NCBI GenBank assembly: GCA_020073365.1
Contig: JAIQFL010000046.1
Coordinates: 1-45,003 of the forward strand
Origin: Terriglobia bacterium
Lineage (GTDB): Bacteria; Acidobacteriota; Terriglobia; Bryobacterales; Bryobacteraceae
Length of the DNA stretch: 45,003 bases
Reading direction: 5' to 3'
Position numbers and translations under genes: made by a program. A model generated the notes under the pieces. That model saw nothing but the letters and a program-made list of their open reading frames with translations. It ran no database searches and was not told the DNA's origin. Positions 7,793 through 15,921 of this stretch are shown in pieces (position 1 is the first letter of the stretch; the number at the start of each line of letters is the position of its first letter).

Positions 7793-10700
7793 GTGAACGA
7801 CAAACGCACTGCAACCTATTTCAGGCGACTGCTGCTGAGGTTCGTCTTAATAGCCGCTTCGCTCGCCATTTCCGGGATGATGGCATCCGAATTTCACGGA
7901 ACGGTCAACTCCGGAGGTCTGCCGTTTCCCGGTGTTACCGTGACGGCAACCCAGGGCGATAGGAAAGTGGTCACCACCACCGATGAAAAGGGCCTGTTCC
8001 GCTTCGCCGATCTGACCGACGGCATCTGGACGGTGGAGGTGCAGATGCTAGGGTTCGAGACGATTGCCCGGCAGGTCGGAATCGCCCCCGGAGCGCCCGC
8101 TCCGGTGTGGGAGCTCAAGTTCCTCACCGAAGACGCGCTGCTGGCCAGTCTGGATGCTACGGCCGGGCCCTCGCCGTCGTCGTTGCCTCCGCGCGAGGCG
8201 GACAGAGCTTCTGGCGTGGAGCCGGGCTCTGCGGTTCCGCCCTCGCGGGAACCGGACAGAGCTTCTGGCGTGCAACCGGGCTCTGCGGTTCCGCTGCCCA
8301 AGCCACAAACAACGGGGCGCGCAAGCCAGTCCGCCAACGGCAGCCGACCTTCCTTGCCGCAATCCGGCGGTTTCCAGCGCTTAGCCGTCAACCAATCCGC
8401 GGACTCGGGCGCATCGGCTAATGAAGGCGTACTGAAGACCGACGAGATTGCCGACCTCAATCAGACATCGGCCAATTCCTTCATCGTGCAAGGCAGCGTG
8501 AGCAGCGCCTTGGGAATGGGGCAGCAAAACGACTGGGGCGGTGGCCCTCCAGGTGGTCCTGGAATGATGGGTATGGGCGGCCCCGGGATGGGCGGCCCGG
8601 GCATGGGCGGCCCGGGAGGTGACGGGCCGGCCGGTGCGCAAACGGCTTCTCGCCCTGGCGGAATGGGCGGCGGTCCCGGCGGTGGCGGACCCGGCGGCGG
8701 CGGACCTCCCACGGGTGGCGGTCCTCCCGGCGGCGGCGGTCCCGGAGGTCCGGGCGGCGGACCTGGTGGCGGATTCGGCCCCGGGGGGCCTGGCGGTCCA
8801 GGCGGCCCAAGTGGTCCGGGTCGGCCGGACTGGCAAGGCCGCCCCAATTCCATGGCCTTCGGCAACGGCCGGCGCGATCCCCGCACACAATACATGGCCA
8901 GCGCGTTTTTCAGTCTCGACAACTCCGTCTGGGACGCGCGAAGCTTCTCCGTGACCGGCGCCAACCTCGAAAAACCGGCGTACGCGAATGGGCGCGGCGG
9001 CGTGACCTTCGGAGGCCCGTTGCGCATTCCCAAACTCGTGAGCGCCAGCAAACGCATCCTGTTCACGTTCGACCTCCAGTTCCAACGAAACCGCACCGGC
9101 ACTACTTCCGACGCGGTAAACATGCCGACCGCACTGGAGCGCAGCGGAGATTTCTCGCAGATCCTTTTCCAAGGCGTTCCGGTGACCATTTACGACCCCG
9201 CTACAGGAGCTCCTTTCCCCGGCAACAAGATCCCGGCGAGCCGCATCAGCGCCACCTCGGCGGCCCTGTTGAAGTACTTCCCAGACCCCAATCTTCCGTT
9301 CGCCACGCGCAACTATCAGACTTCCTGGACGGGTTTGAACAACACCCATAACCTGAATTCGCGAGTCTCGAACATCCGCATCGGCAGCAAGGAACGGCTG
9401 AACGCCGCCGTGGGCTACCAGGGCAGCAGTACAGTATCGCCGAATCTGTTCGGCTTCATCGATTCCGGAGCGGGCCGCGGAATCAACGCGAACCTCGCCT
9501 GGTCGCGGAACATCACCGCCAAACTCACTAACAACCTTCAGTACAGCTTCAGCCGGATGCGCCAGCTCGCCTCGCCGTATTTCGCCAATCGCGAGAATGT
9601 GGCGGCCGAGCTCGGCATTGCGGGCACCTCCCAGAATGGGTTGAACTGGGGACCGCCCAACCTCAGCTTCACTAACTACGCCGGCCTCACCGATGGCAAC
9701 TATTCGCTGAACCGCAACCAGACCGTCTCTATCGGCGACACCCTCCTGTGGGTTCACGGCATGCACAACTTCACATTCGGAGCCGACTACCGGCGCCAGC
9801 AATTCAACCAGTTGGCCGATGCCAATGGCCGTGGTAGTTACACCTTCAACGGGTCGGCCACCAGTCTGCTCGCGAATGGAGTTGCCCAGAGCGGCACCGG
9901 ATACGATCTGGCCGACTTTCTGCTCGGCCTGCTGGCCACCAGTTCCATACGCTACGGCAACCCCGACAAATACTTTCGCGGCTCGGGCTACGACTTTTTC
10001 GTGAACGACGACTGGCGCATCGCCCCCCGGTTCAGCCTGATCCTGGGAGTGCGCTGGGACTACGCGACGCCCGTCTCGGAGTTGTACAATCGCCTGGTCA
10101 ATCTGGATGTGGCGCCCGGCTATGCGGCCGTCACCGCGGTGGAGCCGGGACAGACCGCCACTTACTCCGGCCTCTTGCCAAATGCACTGATCCGTCCTGA
10201 CCGCAATAACTTCTCGCCGAGGCTGGGATTTGCCTGGCGTCCGCTCACCAAAGGTTCGCTGGTGGTCCGCGGCGGGTACGGAGTCTATTACAACACGTCT
10301 GTTTACAACTTGGTCGCCAGTAACATGGCGCAACAGCCGCCATTCGCCCAGTCCTTGAGTGTTTCCAGTTCCGCGGCGAGTCCGCTAAGCATCCAGGACG
10401 GATTTCTCTCGGCATCCGGCCAGACGCTCCTCAGCACCTACGCCATCGACCCGAGCTACCGCGTCGGTTACGCGCAGACATGGACCCTTTCGGTGCAGCA
10501 CGATCTACCGCTCAGCTTCTTCGCGACGGCCGGCTATCTGGGGACTAAGGGCACGCGGCTCGACCAGCAGTTCCTGCCGAATTCGGTCGCTCCGGGGGCC
10601 ACGGAATCATCCCTCGCGCACAACTACATCTATGAGGCGTCCAATGGCAATTCCATCTACCACGCGGCCCAGTTCCAGTTGAACCGCCGCTTCCATAGCG

Positions 10701-11368
10701 GCATCATGGCGCGCGCTTCCTACCAGTTTTCGAAATCCATCGACAACGCCGGTACGGGCGGCCGCGGCCAGGGCAACACGCCCGTGGCGCAAGACTGGCT
10801 GGACCTTTCCGCCGAGCGCGGGCTCTCCAGCTTCGATGCGCGGCACAACCTCAACATGCAGGTGCAGTACTCGACCGGCATGGGAATGGGGGGCGGCACG
10901 TTGGTGAACGGCTGGAAGGGCGCCCTCATGAAGGACTGGACGATCACCTCGAATATCAGCGTTCGTTCGGGAACGCCGTTCACCGCGACGGTGGGCGGGA
11001 ACCTTTCGCAGGTGAACGGAACGGCGGTGAACAATACCGTGCGGGCGAGCGCCACCGGTCTGCCGGTGGAACTGGCCGGCATGCTGTTCAACACGGCGGC
11101 CTTCACCGCACCGCTGGCCGGAGAATGGGGGACGGCGGGCAGAAATACGATCCCCGGGCCCACCACGTTTTCGCTCGACGGCTCGCTGGGGCGGGTCTTC
11201 CGGTTTGGGGAGCGGCGCAGCGCCGATCTCCAGTTCCAGGCCCAGAACATTCTCAACCGCGTCACCATCACCAATTGGGGCACGGTGCTGGGCTCCAGCA
11301 ATTATGGCCTGGCGACCAACGCCGCCGGAATGCGCAGGCTCACCATCAATCTGAGGTTCAGGTTCTAA
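7793..11368 (+). CDS. TonB-dependent receptor with carboxypeptidase-regulatory N-domain
   Basis: Large outer-membrane receptor of the acidobacterial OmpA/TonB-related type, likely moving or binding a nutrient such as a glycan or peptide. From the GTG at 7793 it is 1191 residues: signal peptide (to about 32), a carboxypeptidase-regulatory-like beta domain (FHGTVNSGGLPFPGVTV to about 105), a linker with two copies of an 18-residue unit, a Gly/Pro/Met-rich stretch (nt 8520-8830), a plug-like region and a long beta-barrel ending in an aromatic residue (LTINLRFRF). A TTG at 7751 would give a 14-residue extension, less like a signal peptide. The next gene starts 3 nt after the stop, so both are probably co-transcribed. 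Control by the divergent two-component system is plausible. Confidence 0.9.
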   Translation: MNDKRTATYFRRLLLRFVLIAASLAISGMMASEFHGTVNSGGLPFPGVTVTATQGDRKVVTTTDEKGLFRFADLTDGIWTVEVQMLGFETIARQVGIAPGAPAPVWELKFLTEDALLASLDATAGPSPSSLPPREADRASGVEPGSAVPPSREPDRASGVQPGSAVPLPKPQTTGRASQSANGSRPSLPQSGGFQRLAVNQSADSGASANEGVLKTDEIADLNQTSANSFIVQGSVSSALGMGQQNDWGGGPPGGPGMMGMGGPGMGGPGMGGPGGDGPAGAQTASRPGGMGGGPGGGGPGGGGPPTGGGPPGGGGPGGPGGGPGGGFGPGGPGGPGGPSGPGRPDWQGRPNSMAFGNGRRDPRTQYMASAFFSLDNSVWDARSFSVTGANLEKPAYANGRGGVTFGGPLRIPKLVSASKRILFTFDLQFQRNRTGTTSDAVNMPTALERSGDFSQILFQGVPVTIYDPATGAPFPGNKIPASRISATSAALLKYFPDPNLPFATRNYQTSWTGLNNTHNLNSRVSNIRIGSKERLNAAVGYQGSSTVSPNLFGFIDSGAGRGINANLAWSRNITAKLTNNLQYSFSRMRQLASPYFANRENVAAELGIAGTSQNGLNWGPPNLSFTNYAGLTDGNYSLNRNQTVSIGDTLLWVHGMHNFTFGADYRRQQFNQLADANGRGSYTFNGSATSLLANGVAQSGTGYDLADFLLGLLATSSIRYGNPDKYFRGSGYDFFVNDDWRIAPRFSLILGVRWDYATPVSELYNRLVNLDVAPGYAAVTAVEPGQTATYSGLLPNALIRPDRNNFSPRLGFAWRPLTKGSLVVRGGYGVYYNTSVYNLVASNMAQQPPFAQSLSVSSSAASPLSIQDGFLSASGQTLLSTYAIDPSYRVGYAQTWTLSVQHDLPLSFFATAGYLGTKGTRLDQQFLPNSVAPGATESSLAHNYIYEASNGNSIYHAAQFQLNRRFHSGIMARASYQFSKSIDNAGTGGRGQGNTPVAQDWLDLSAERGLSSFDARHNLNMQVQYSTGMGMGGGTLVNGWKGALMKDWTITSNISVRSGTPFTATVGGNLSQVNGTAVNNTVRASATGLPVELAGMLFNTAAFTAPLAGEWGTAGRNTIPGPTTFSLDGSLGRVFRFGERRSADLQFQAQNILNRVTITNWGTVLGSSNYGLATNAAGMRRLTINLRFRF
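8200..8293 (+). repeat. Two in-frame 54-bp-period repeats inside the TonB-receptor gene
   Basis: A 40-base unit beginning GGACAGAGCTTCTGGCG and ending GGGCTCTGCGGTTCCG occurs at 8200-8239 and 8254-8293, differing at two positions. The 54-nt period keeps the reading frame and yields the repeated peptide DRASGVxPGSAVP. Each unit holds a CAGAGC/GCTCTG inverted pair, so it may be a palindromic mobile repeat caught in a linker. Confidence 0.8.
8520..8830 (+). repeat. Gly/Pro/Met-rich low-complexity tract within the TonB-receptor gene
   Basis: About 100 codons encode almost only Gly and Pro, with Met and a few Asp, Gln and Thr residues, built from units such as GGPGMGGPGM and GGGPPGGGGPGG. It lies between the N-terminal regulatory domain and the barrel. 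Because it is mostly GGN and CCN codons, it is the most skewed base composition in the gene. Confidence 0.85.
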
Positions 11369-11371
11369 CTT

Positions 11372-13522
11372 ATGAGAACTATCATTGTCACGATTCTCAC
11401 CGCGCAACTGGTTGTCTACGCGCAACAGACCACACCCCCGCCCGCGGCCACCAGGGGCGGAGTCAAGTTTGAGGCCACCAGCCAGTTGGTGGTGGTTAAC
11501 GTCTCGGTAAAAGGGAAGAACGGCGAAGGCATGGACGGTCTGAAGGCGTCCGACTTCACGGTTACAGAGGACGGAAAGCCACAGCAGATCAAAGTATTCG
11601 AGTATCAGCGCATGGAAGATACCGTGCTTTCCCCGCCGTCGCTGGAGACCCGGGATCGGGCGGTGGCCACAACTCCGCCAGCAGCCGCGGTCACGGGTCC
11701 GCCGACGGCACCGGTCACAACCCCGGCAGTCAGACCCGCGGTCGTGAGCGCCATCGCACCAGCCAAGGCAGGCGAGCTGAAATACAAGGACCGCCGACTT
11801 CTGGTGCTCTTCTTTGACCAGGCGGGCATGCCGGTGGCGGACCAACTGCGCGCCCAAAAGGCCGCCTTGAAGTTCCTCAGCACACAGATGACCCAGGCCG
11901 ACCTGGTCGCCATCATGACTTATTCCACCGACATGCAAGTCCTTCAGGATTTCACGGACGATCGCGATCATCTTACTAAGATCATCAAGGGCCTTAGTGT
12001 CGGAGACACGGGCATGGCGAACGGCAGCACGGGCGATGACAGCGAAGGTGACACCGGAGCGGCCTACACCCAGGATGACAGCGAGTTCAACATGTTCAAC
12101 ACGGACCGCAAGCTGGCTGCGCTGGAATCGGCCGTGAAGATGCTTGGGAACCTGCCCGAGAAGAAGGCGCTGGTCTATTTCGCCAGCGGCATGAGCCTGA
12201 CGGGAACCGACAACCAGGCGCAATTGCGCGCCACCGTGAACGCCGCTATCCGGGGCAACGTGGCATTTTACCCGGTGGACGCGCGCGGCCTGGTGGCCAC
12301 CGCTCCTATGGGCGATGCTACCCAGGCGTCGCCGGGCGGCCAGGGCATGTACTCCGGCAATTCGCAACGAACGGGCCAAGCCAACTTGCAGAGCCAGCAG
12401 GAGACCCTCTACACCCTGGCATCCGATACCGGAGGCAAGGCGCTGATCGACCAGAATGACCTGGCGCTGGGTATCGTGCAGGCGCAGAAGGATATTGCGA
12501 ACTACTACATCCTGGGCTATTACAGCAGTAACACCGCGCTGGATGGCCACTATCGCCGCATCAAGGTGCAGATCGGCAAGAACCTGACGGCGAAACTGGA
12601 CTACCGCTCGGGCTATTTCGCTTCCAAGGAATTCAAACAGTTCAACTCCTCCGATCGGGAGCGCCAGTTACAGGAGGCGCTCATGCTGGGCGATCCTGTT
12701 ACCGACCTGACGGTGGCCATGGAGGTGAACTACTTCCGGCAGGCCAAAGACCGCTACTTCGTGCCGGTCTCCGTGAAGATCCCCGGCTGCGACATCGAAC
12801 TGGCCAGGAAAGGCGGCGCGGAAAGTACGCGCCTGGATTTCATCGGCGAGGTGAAAGACGCCAAGGGAGTGGTGCAGGGCACCGTCCGTGACGAGATTAC
12901 AGTCAAATTGAAAGGCGAGACTGCGGGCCAGTTATCCAAGCGCAACCTGGAATACGACACAGGCTTTACGCTACAGCCCGGCACTTACACGCTGAAGTTT
13001 CTGGCTCGGGAGAACGCCACTGGAAAGATGGGAACCTTCGAAACCAAGTTCGTGATCCCGGACCTTACTACCGATCAGAAATACCTGCCGATCAGTTCCG
13101 TGGTCCTGAGCTATCAACGGGAGAAACTCGATGCGGCCGTCGGTACGGCGGAAAGAGACAAGAAGCTGATCGCCGCCAACCCATTAGTGCAGGACCGCCA
13201 GAAGCTGATCCCGAGTGTGACCAGGGTGTTCCGCAAAGACCAGGACATGTATGTTTACCTGGAGGCTTACCAGCCGGGCGCGCTAAAAACGCAACTCATG
13301 GTGGCGACGGTGAGCTTCTATCGCGGTAAAGTGAAGGCATTCGAGGCCGCGCCGCTCAGGGTTTCCGACGGCCTGAATGCCAAGTCTAAAGCCGTGCCGG
13401 TGACCTTCAGCGTCCCGCTGGAGAAACTGCAGGCTGGAAGGTATACGTGCCAGGTGAGTGTGGTTCAGCCCTCGGTGCAGAAGTTCGCGGTTTGGCGGTC
13501 CCCGATGGTGTTGTTACCGTAG
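11372..13522 (+). CDS. VWFA-related acidobacterial protein
   Basis: A 716-residue exported protein of the VWFA-related family expanded in Acidobacteriota. A signal peptide (1-19) precedes an Ig-like segment (FEATSQLVVVNVSVKG, DFTVTEDGKPQQIKVFEY), an Ala/Pro/Thr/Val-rich linker (about 90-130) and a von Willebrand A-like domain (RRLLVLFFDQAGMP to about 420). The MIDAS motif is degenerate, DQAGM instead of DxSxS, so metal-dependent ligand binding may be lost. The stretch around YYILGYYSSN and YRSGYFA is typical of this family. It directly follows the TonB receptor and probably works with it at the cell surface; no specific function is known to me. Confidence 0.9.
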   Translation: MRTIIVTILTAQLVVYAQQTTPPPAATRGGVKFEATSQLVVVNVSVKGKNGEGMDGLKASDFTVTEDGKPQQIKVFEYQRMEDTVLSPPSLETRDRAVATTPPAAAVTGPPTAPVTTPAVRPAVVSAIAPAKAGELKYKDRRLLVLFFDQAGMPVADQLRAQKAALKFLSTQMTQADLVAIMTYSTDMQVLQDFTDDRDHLTKIIKGLSVGDTGMANGSTGDDSEGDTGAAYTQDDSEFNMFNTDRKLAALESAVKMLGNLPEKKALVYFASGMSLTGTDNQAQLRATVNAAIRGNVAFYPVDARGLVATAPMGDATQASPGGQGMYSGNSQRTGQANLQSQQETLYTLASDTGGKALIDQNDLALGIVQAQKDIANYYILGYYSSNTALDGHYRRIKVQIGKNLTAKLDYRSGYFASKEFKQFNSSDRERQLQEALMLGDPVTDLTVAMEVNYFRQAKDRYFVPVSVKIPGCDIELARKGGAESTRLDFIGEVKDAKGVVQGTVRDEITVKLKGETAGQLSKRNLEYDTGFTLQPGTYTLKFLARENATGKMGTFETKFVIPDLTTDQKYLPISSVVLSYQREKLDAAVGTAERDKKLIAANPLVQDRQKLIPSVTRVFRKDQDMYVYLEAYQPGALKTQLMVATVSFYRGKVKAFEAAPLRVSDGLNAKSKAVPVTFSVPLEKLQAGRYTCQVSVVQPSVQKFAVWRSPMVLLP

Positions 13523-13550
13523 GGCGGCGTCCACTACCGCTCGCAGACGC

Positions 13551-13574
13551 TCGCGGCTCCGAACGGAGCCACGA
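13551..13574. terminator. Palindrome after the VWFA-related gene
   Basis: GGCTCCG aa CGGAGCC forms the core of a hairpin, extended by flanking pairs with one mismatch. It lies between the convergent VWFA-related and amidohydrolase genes, where a bidirectional terminator is expected, and could also belong to a dispersed repeat family. There is no U-tract. Confidence 0.5.
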
Positions 13575-13603
13575 CCGTAAGGGAGTGATATCCCGCCAGC
13601 ATC

Positions 13604-14533
13604 TCAGAATCCAAAGAGCTTCATCGCGTTCAGACCTCGAATCTTTGCGCGGGCGGGTTCGTCTGCAAAGTCGAACATCAGGTCGAAGAGCCGGGTCTGC
13701 TTATCAAAATCCTCCAGGGTGTTTCCGAGGCCCCCCCACAGGATGCGGTCCGGTCCGAAGGCGTCGAAGGCGCGCCGCACCAGTGGCTTGGCATCCAGGT
13801 ACGGAAATGGTTGTGTAGACGAGTACTCGATGCCCGAGTACTTCATGTAAACACGGGGGAGCCTCGCCAACCGTAATACCTGTTCGAAATCGGCAGGCGT
13901 TCCCTGTCCGGCGCGCGCCAGATGATCCAGCAGCACCGGAACGCCCGGGAACTTCCGCGCAAGTTCGCCAATTTGCGGCGCGAAATAAGGCAGGAAGTGC
14001 ATCTGAATCGCCAGGTCCAACTCCTGCGCCTTGCGCCATGTATTCTCCGTCGCCGGAGACTGCATGTCACGGTCTTTGATGGCGCCGCTCGACGATGGCG
14101 GCGTTCCCGGCTTTCGCATTTCATGGATGCGAAGCGCCACAATTCGTTTCGGGTTGCGCTTGACCAGAGTCTCCATGCGTTGGGGCGTCGCGGGCGCGAT
14201 AGGGTCAAAGAGGCACGTACCCTTGAAGTATCCCAGCGAAGGCTCGTGCGCAAAACAGTATTCCAGGTAGCGGTGATCGTCCTGATAGGGCTCCGGATGG
14301 ACAATTACCGTGTGGTCGATCCGTGCCGCGGCAACCACCTTGAGGTATTCCTCCACCGGGAACGGCTTGGGCTGGTATGGCGCATCCGGCGGATACGGGA
14401 AGCGTTGCGGGTCGGCGGAGAAAAGGTGCACATGCGTATCCACCAGCACGCCCGTTGGCCGCGACGCCGAGAGGGCAGGGACCGCTACTAACGAACCGGC
14501 CAGGATCTGTCTACGGCTGATGTTTGCGGGCAT
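13604..14533 (-). CDS. Tat-exported amidohydrolase-fold protein with altered metal site
   Basis: A 309-residue TIM-barrel protein of the amidohydrolase_2 group (ACMSD/fuconolactonase-like). The start at 14533 is set by AGGAGG eight bases upstream and by a twin-arginine-like signal (SRRQILAGS). The first strand holds the HxH pair (DTHVHLF), and later His residues occur in MHFLPYF and LLDHLAR. At the C-terminal strand, where relatives have WGSDWP with the metal-binding Asp, this protein reads LWGGLGN, so that Asp is missing; the codons run through seven consecutive G. It may hydrolyse a lactone or ester, or be catalytically changed. The substrate is unknown. It is divergent from the NHL gene, with 48 bases between starts. 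Confidence 0.85.
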   Translation of the reverse strand: MPANISRRQILAGSLVAVPALSASRPTGVLVDTHVHLFSADPQRFPYPPDAPYQPKPFPVEEYLKVVAAARIDHTVIVHPEPYQDDHRYLEYCFAHEPSLGYFKGTCLFDPIAPATPQRMETLVKRNPKRIVALRIHEMRKPGTPPSSSGAIKDRDMQSPATENTWRKAQELDLAIQMHFLPYFAPQIGELARKFPGVPVLLDHLARAGQGTPADFEQVLRLARLPRVYMKYSGIEYSSTQPFPYLDAKPLVRRAFDAFGPDRILWGGLGNTLEDFDKQTRLFDLMFDFADEPARAKIRGLNAMKLFGF

Positions 14534-14568
14534 ACCTGTTCCTCCTGGTGATGTGCTCTTCGTGCCAG

Positions 14569-14574
14569 TATACT
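14569..14574 (+). promoter_or_regulatory. -10-like hexamer TATACT before a GTG start
   Basis: TATACT ends 7 nt before the GTG at 14582, the distance expected when transcription begins at the start codon itself. No convincing -35 element or usable Shine-Dalgarno is seen, so a leaderless transcript is inferred. Confidence 0.4.
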
Positions 14575-14581
14575 GTGGAGC

Positions 14582-15667
14582 GTGCCTCGCGTCTCTCGAT
14601 TCCTGGTGGCCCTGTCGGCGTTGCTCCTCTTCGGTGTTCCGATGCCGGCCCAAGTGACGGTGACCATCGCGGGGACCGGGTCGCCCGGGTTTTCGGGAGA
14701 CGGCGGGCCGGCCACTCAGGCGGAGATCAATAATCCCTACGGGCTGGTGACTGGGCCGGATGGCGCTCTCTATTTCTGCGAGATCGGCAACCATCGCGTT
14801 CGCCGTCTGGACTTGAAGACGAAACGGATTTCGACGGTCGCGGGCAGCGGGCAGAAGGGCTATTCAGGAGACGGCGGCCCCGCCTTAGAGGCAGCTCTTA
14901 ATGAGCCATACGAAGTCCGTTTCGACCGTGGCGGCAATATGTATTTCGCCGAGATGCAGAACCACGTGGTACGGAGGGTGGACGCCAAAACACGGATCAT
15001 CTCCACCGTGGCAGGCACGGGCACAGCAGGGTTCGGCGGCGATGGCGGACCTGCGGCGCAGGCTCTGCTGCGGCAACCGCACAGCATCGCGTTCGACCCG
15101 CAGGGACGCCTGCTCATCTGCGATATCGGGAATTTGCGAATCCGTCGAGTGGATCTCAAGACCGGCGTCATCGAGACGTGGGCCGGTACAGGCGAACGAA
15201 AGCCTACGCCTGACGGCGCGCCGATTGCCGGGACACCGCTCAACGGCCCGCGCGCCATTACGGCGGGTCCGGACGGCAACCTCTATTTGGTCCTGAGGGA
15301 AGGCAACGCCGTGTATCGCATGGATACTCGTGCCGGCCTCATCTACCACGTTGCGGGCACGGGCGAGACCGGCTACCAGGGCGATGGCGGTCCGGCGAAA
15401 TCGGCGAAGCTGTCGGGGCCGAAAGGCATCGCGTGGGCGCCGGACGGCAGCCTGTATCTCGCCGATACCGAGAGTCACACGATTCGCCGAATCGATTTGA
15501 AATCGGGAACCATTACCACGGTAGTGGGCACCGGACAGCGCGGGAGCGGACCGGATGGCGACCCGCGCCAGTGCCGGCTTTCGCGTCCGCATGGCATCTT
15601 CGTGAGCAAGGCAGGAAAGGTGTATATTGCCGACAGCGAGTCGCACCGCATAAGGACTCTCCAATGA
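14582..15667 (+). CDS. Secreted six-bladed NHL-repeat protein
   Basis: A 361-residue exported protein. A short signal peptide (VPRVSRFLVALSALLLFG, starting at GTG) is followed by six NHL-type repeats, each containing a GDGGPA-like turn and a YxxDxxxHxIRRxD strand pair (for example YLADTESHTIRRID), consistent with a single six-bladed beta-propeller. Such propellers usually bind ligands or proteins; there is no catalytic residue set I can recognise. The stop overlaps the ATG of the following microprotein. It is divergent from the amidohydrolase gene and shares a 48-base promoter region with it. Function is unknown beyond the fold. Confidence 0.88.
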   Translation: MPRVSRFLVALSALLLFGVPMPAQVTVTIAGTGSPGFSGDGGPATQAEINNPYGLVTGPDGALYFCEIGNHRVRRLDLKTKRISTVAGSGQKGYSGDGGPALEAALNEPYEVRFDRGGNMYFAEMQNHVVRRVDAKTRIISTVAGTGTAGFGGDGGPAAQALLRQPHSIAFDPQGRLLICDIGNLRIRRVDLKTGVIETWAGTGERKPTPDGAPIAGTPLNGPRAITAGPDGNLYLVLREGNAVYRMDTRAGLIYHVAGTGETGYQGDGGPAKSAKLSGPKGIAWAPDGSLYLADTESHTIRRIDLKSGTITTVVGTGQRGSGPDGDPRQCRLSRPHGIFVSKAGKVYIADSESHRIRTLQ

Positions 15668-15735
15668 CAAAGCATTTTGCGTGGTTTGTGATTTGGGCCG
15701 CTGTCGCCGCTCTGGTAATGGCCTGGTACGCCTAA
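15664..15735 (+). CDS. Possible 23-residue single-helix membrane microprotein
   Basis: An ATG overlapping the NHL gene stop (ATGA) opens a 23-codon frame: a short MTKH head, then a hydrophobic run rich in Trp, Ala and Val, ending MAWYA. It could be one membrane helix. The 4-bp overlap argues for translational coupling. It may instead be the start of the decayed gene that continues in the next frame. No family is recognised. Confidence 0.4.
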   Translation: MTKHFAWFVIWAAVAALVMAWYA

Positions 15736-15859
15736 CACCCGCGATGGTATCAACCGGCTGAATTTGTACAGTCTGCTGATTGCGGTGCTCGGGTCCGTAC
15801 TCTTCCTTGTGGTGTATCACGCGATTCGACGCGGGGTTGTGGGACGGCGATTCTTGTAG
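15719..15859 (+). pseudogene. Remnant resembling the C-terminal half of a GlsB/YeaQ/YmgE protein
   Basis: The frame one base ahead of the microprotein stays open to the TAG at 15857-15859. It reads INRLNLYSLLIAVLGSV then a hydrophobic stretch and IRRG, much like the last membrane helix of transglycosylase-associated (GlsB/YeaQ/YmgE) proteins. There is no usable start codon and the N-terminal helices are absent, so I read it as a truncated or frameshifted remnant. A frameshift joining it to the upstream microprotein is the alternative. Confidence 0.4.
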
Positions 15860-15875
15860 GCTGCCAGGGGCAGCC

Positions 15876-15898
15876 CGGGCAGGCTACAGCATGCCCCA
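15876..15898. repeat. Imperfect palindrome, GGGCAGGC/GCATGCCC type
   Basis: Arms GGGCAGGC and GCATGCCC around a short loop, with one mismatch, lie just upstream of the S9 peptidase gene. It resembles the GGGCAAGC/GCATGCCC variant found inside etfA and so may belong to the same dispersed family. Confidence 0.45.
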
Positions 15899-15921
15899 CA
15901 TGCGGTAGAATCGTCTCCACG

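Noticed and set aside
8381..12550. Two minus-strand frames of about 650 codons opposite the TonB-receptor and VWFA genes
   Set aside because: Both are antisense to well-supported genes, have no family features, and are expected in GC-rich DNA.
14534..14794. Upstream extension of the first Tat amidohydrolase
   Set aside because: It would overlap the divergent NHL gene and lacks the Tat signal at its N-terminus. AGGAGG supports the start at 14533.
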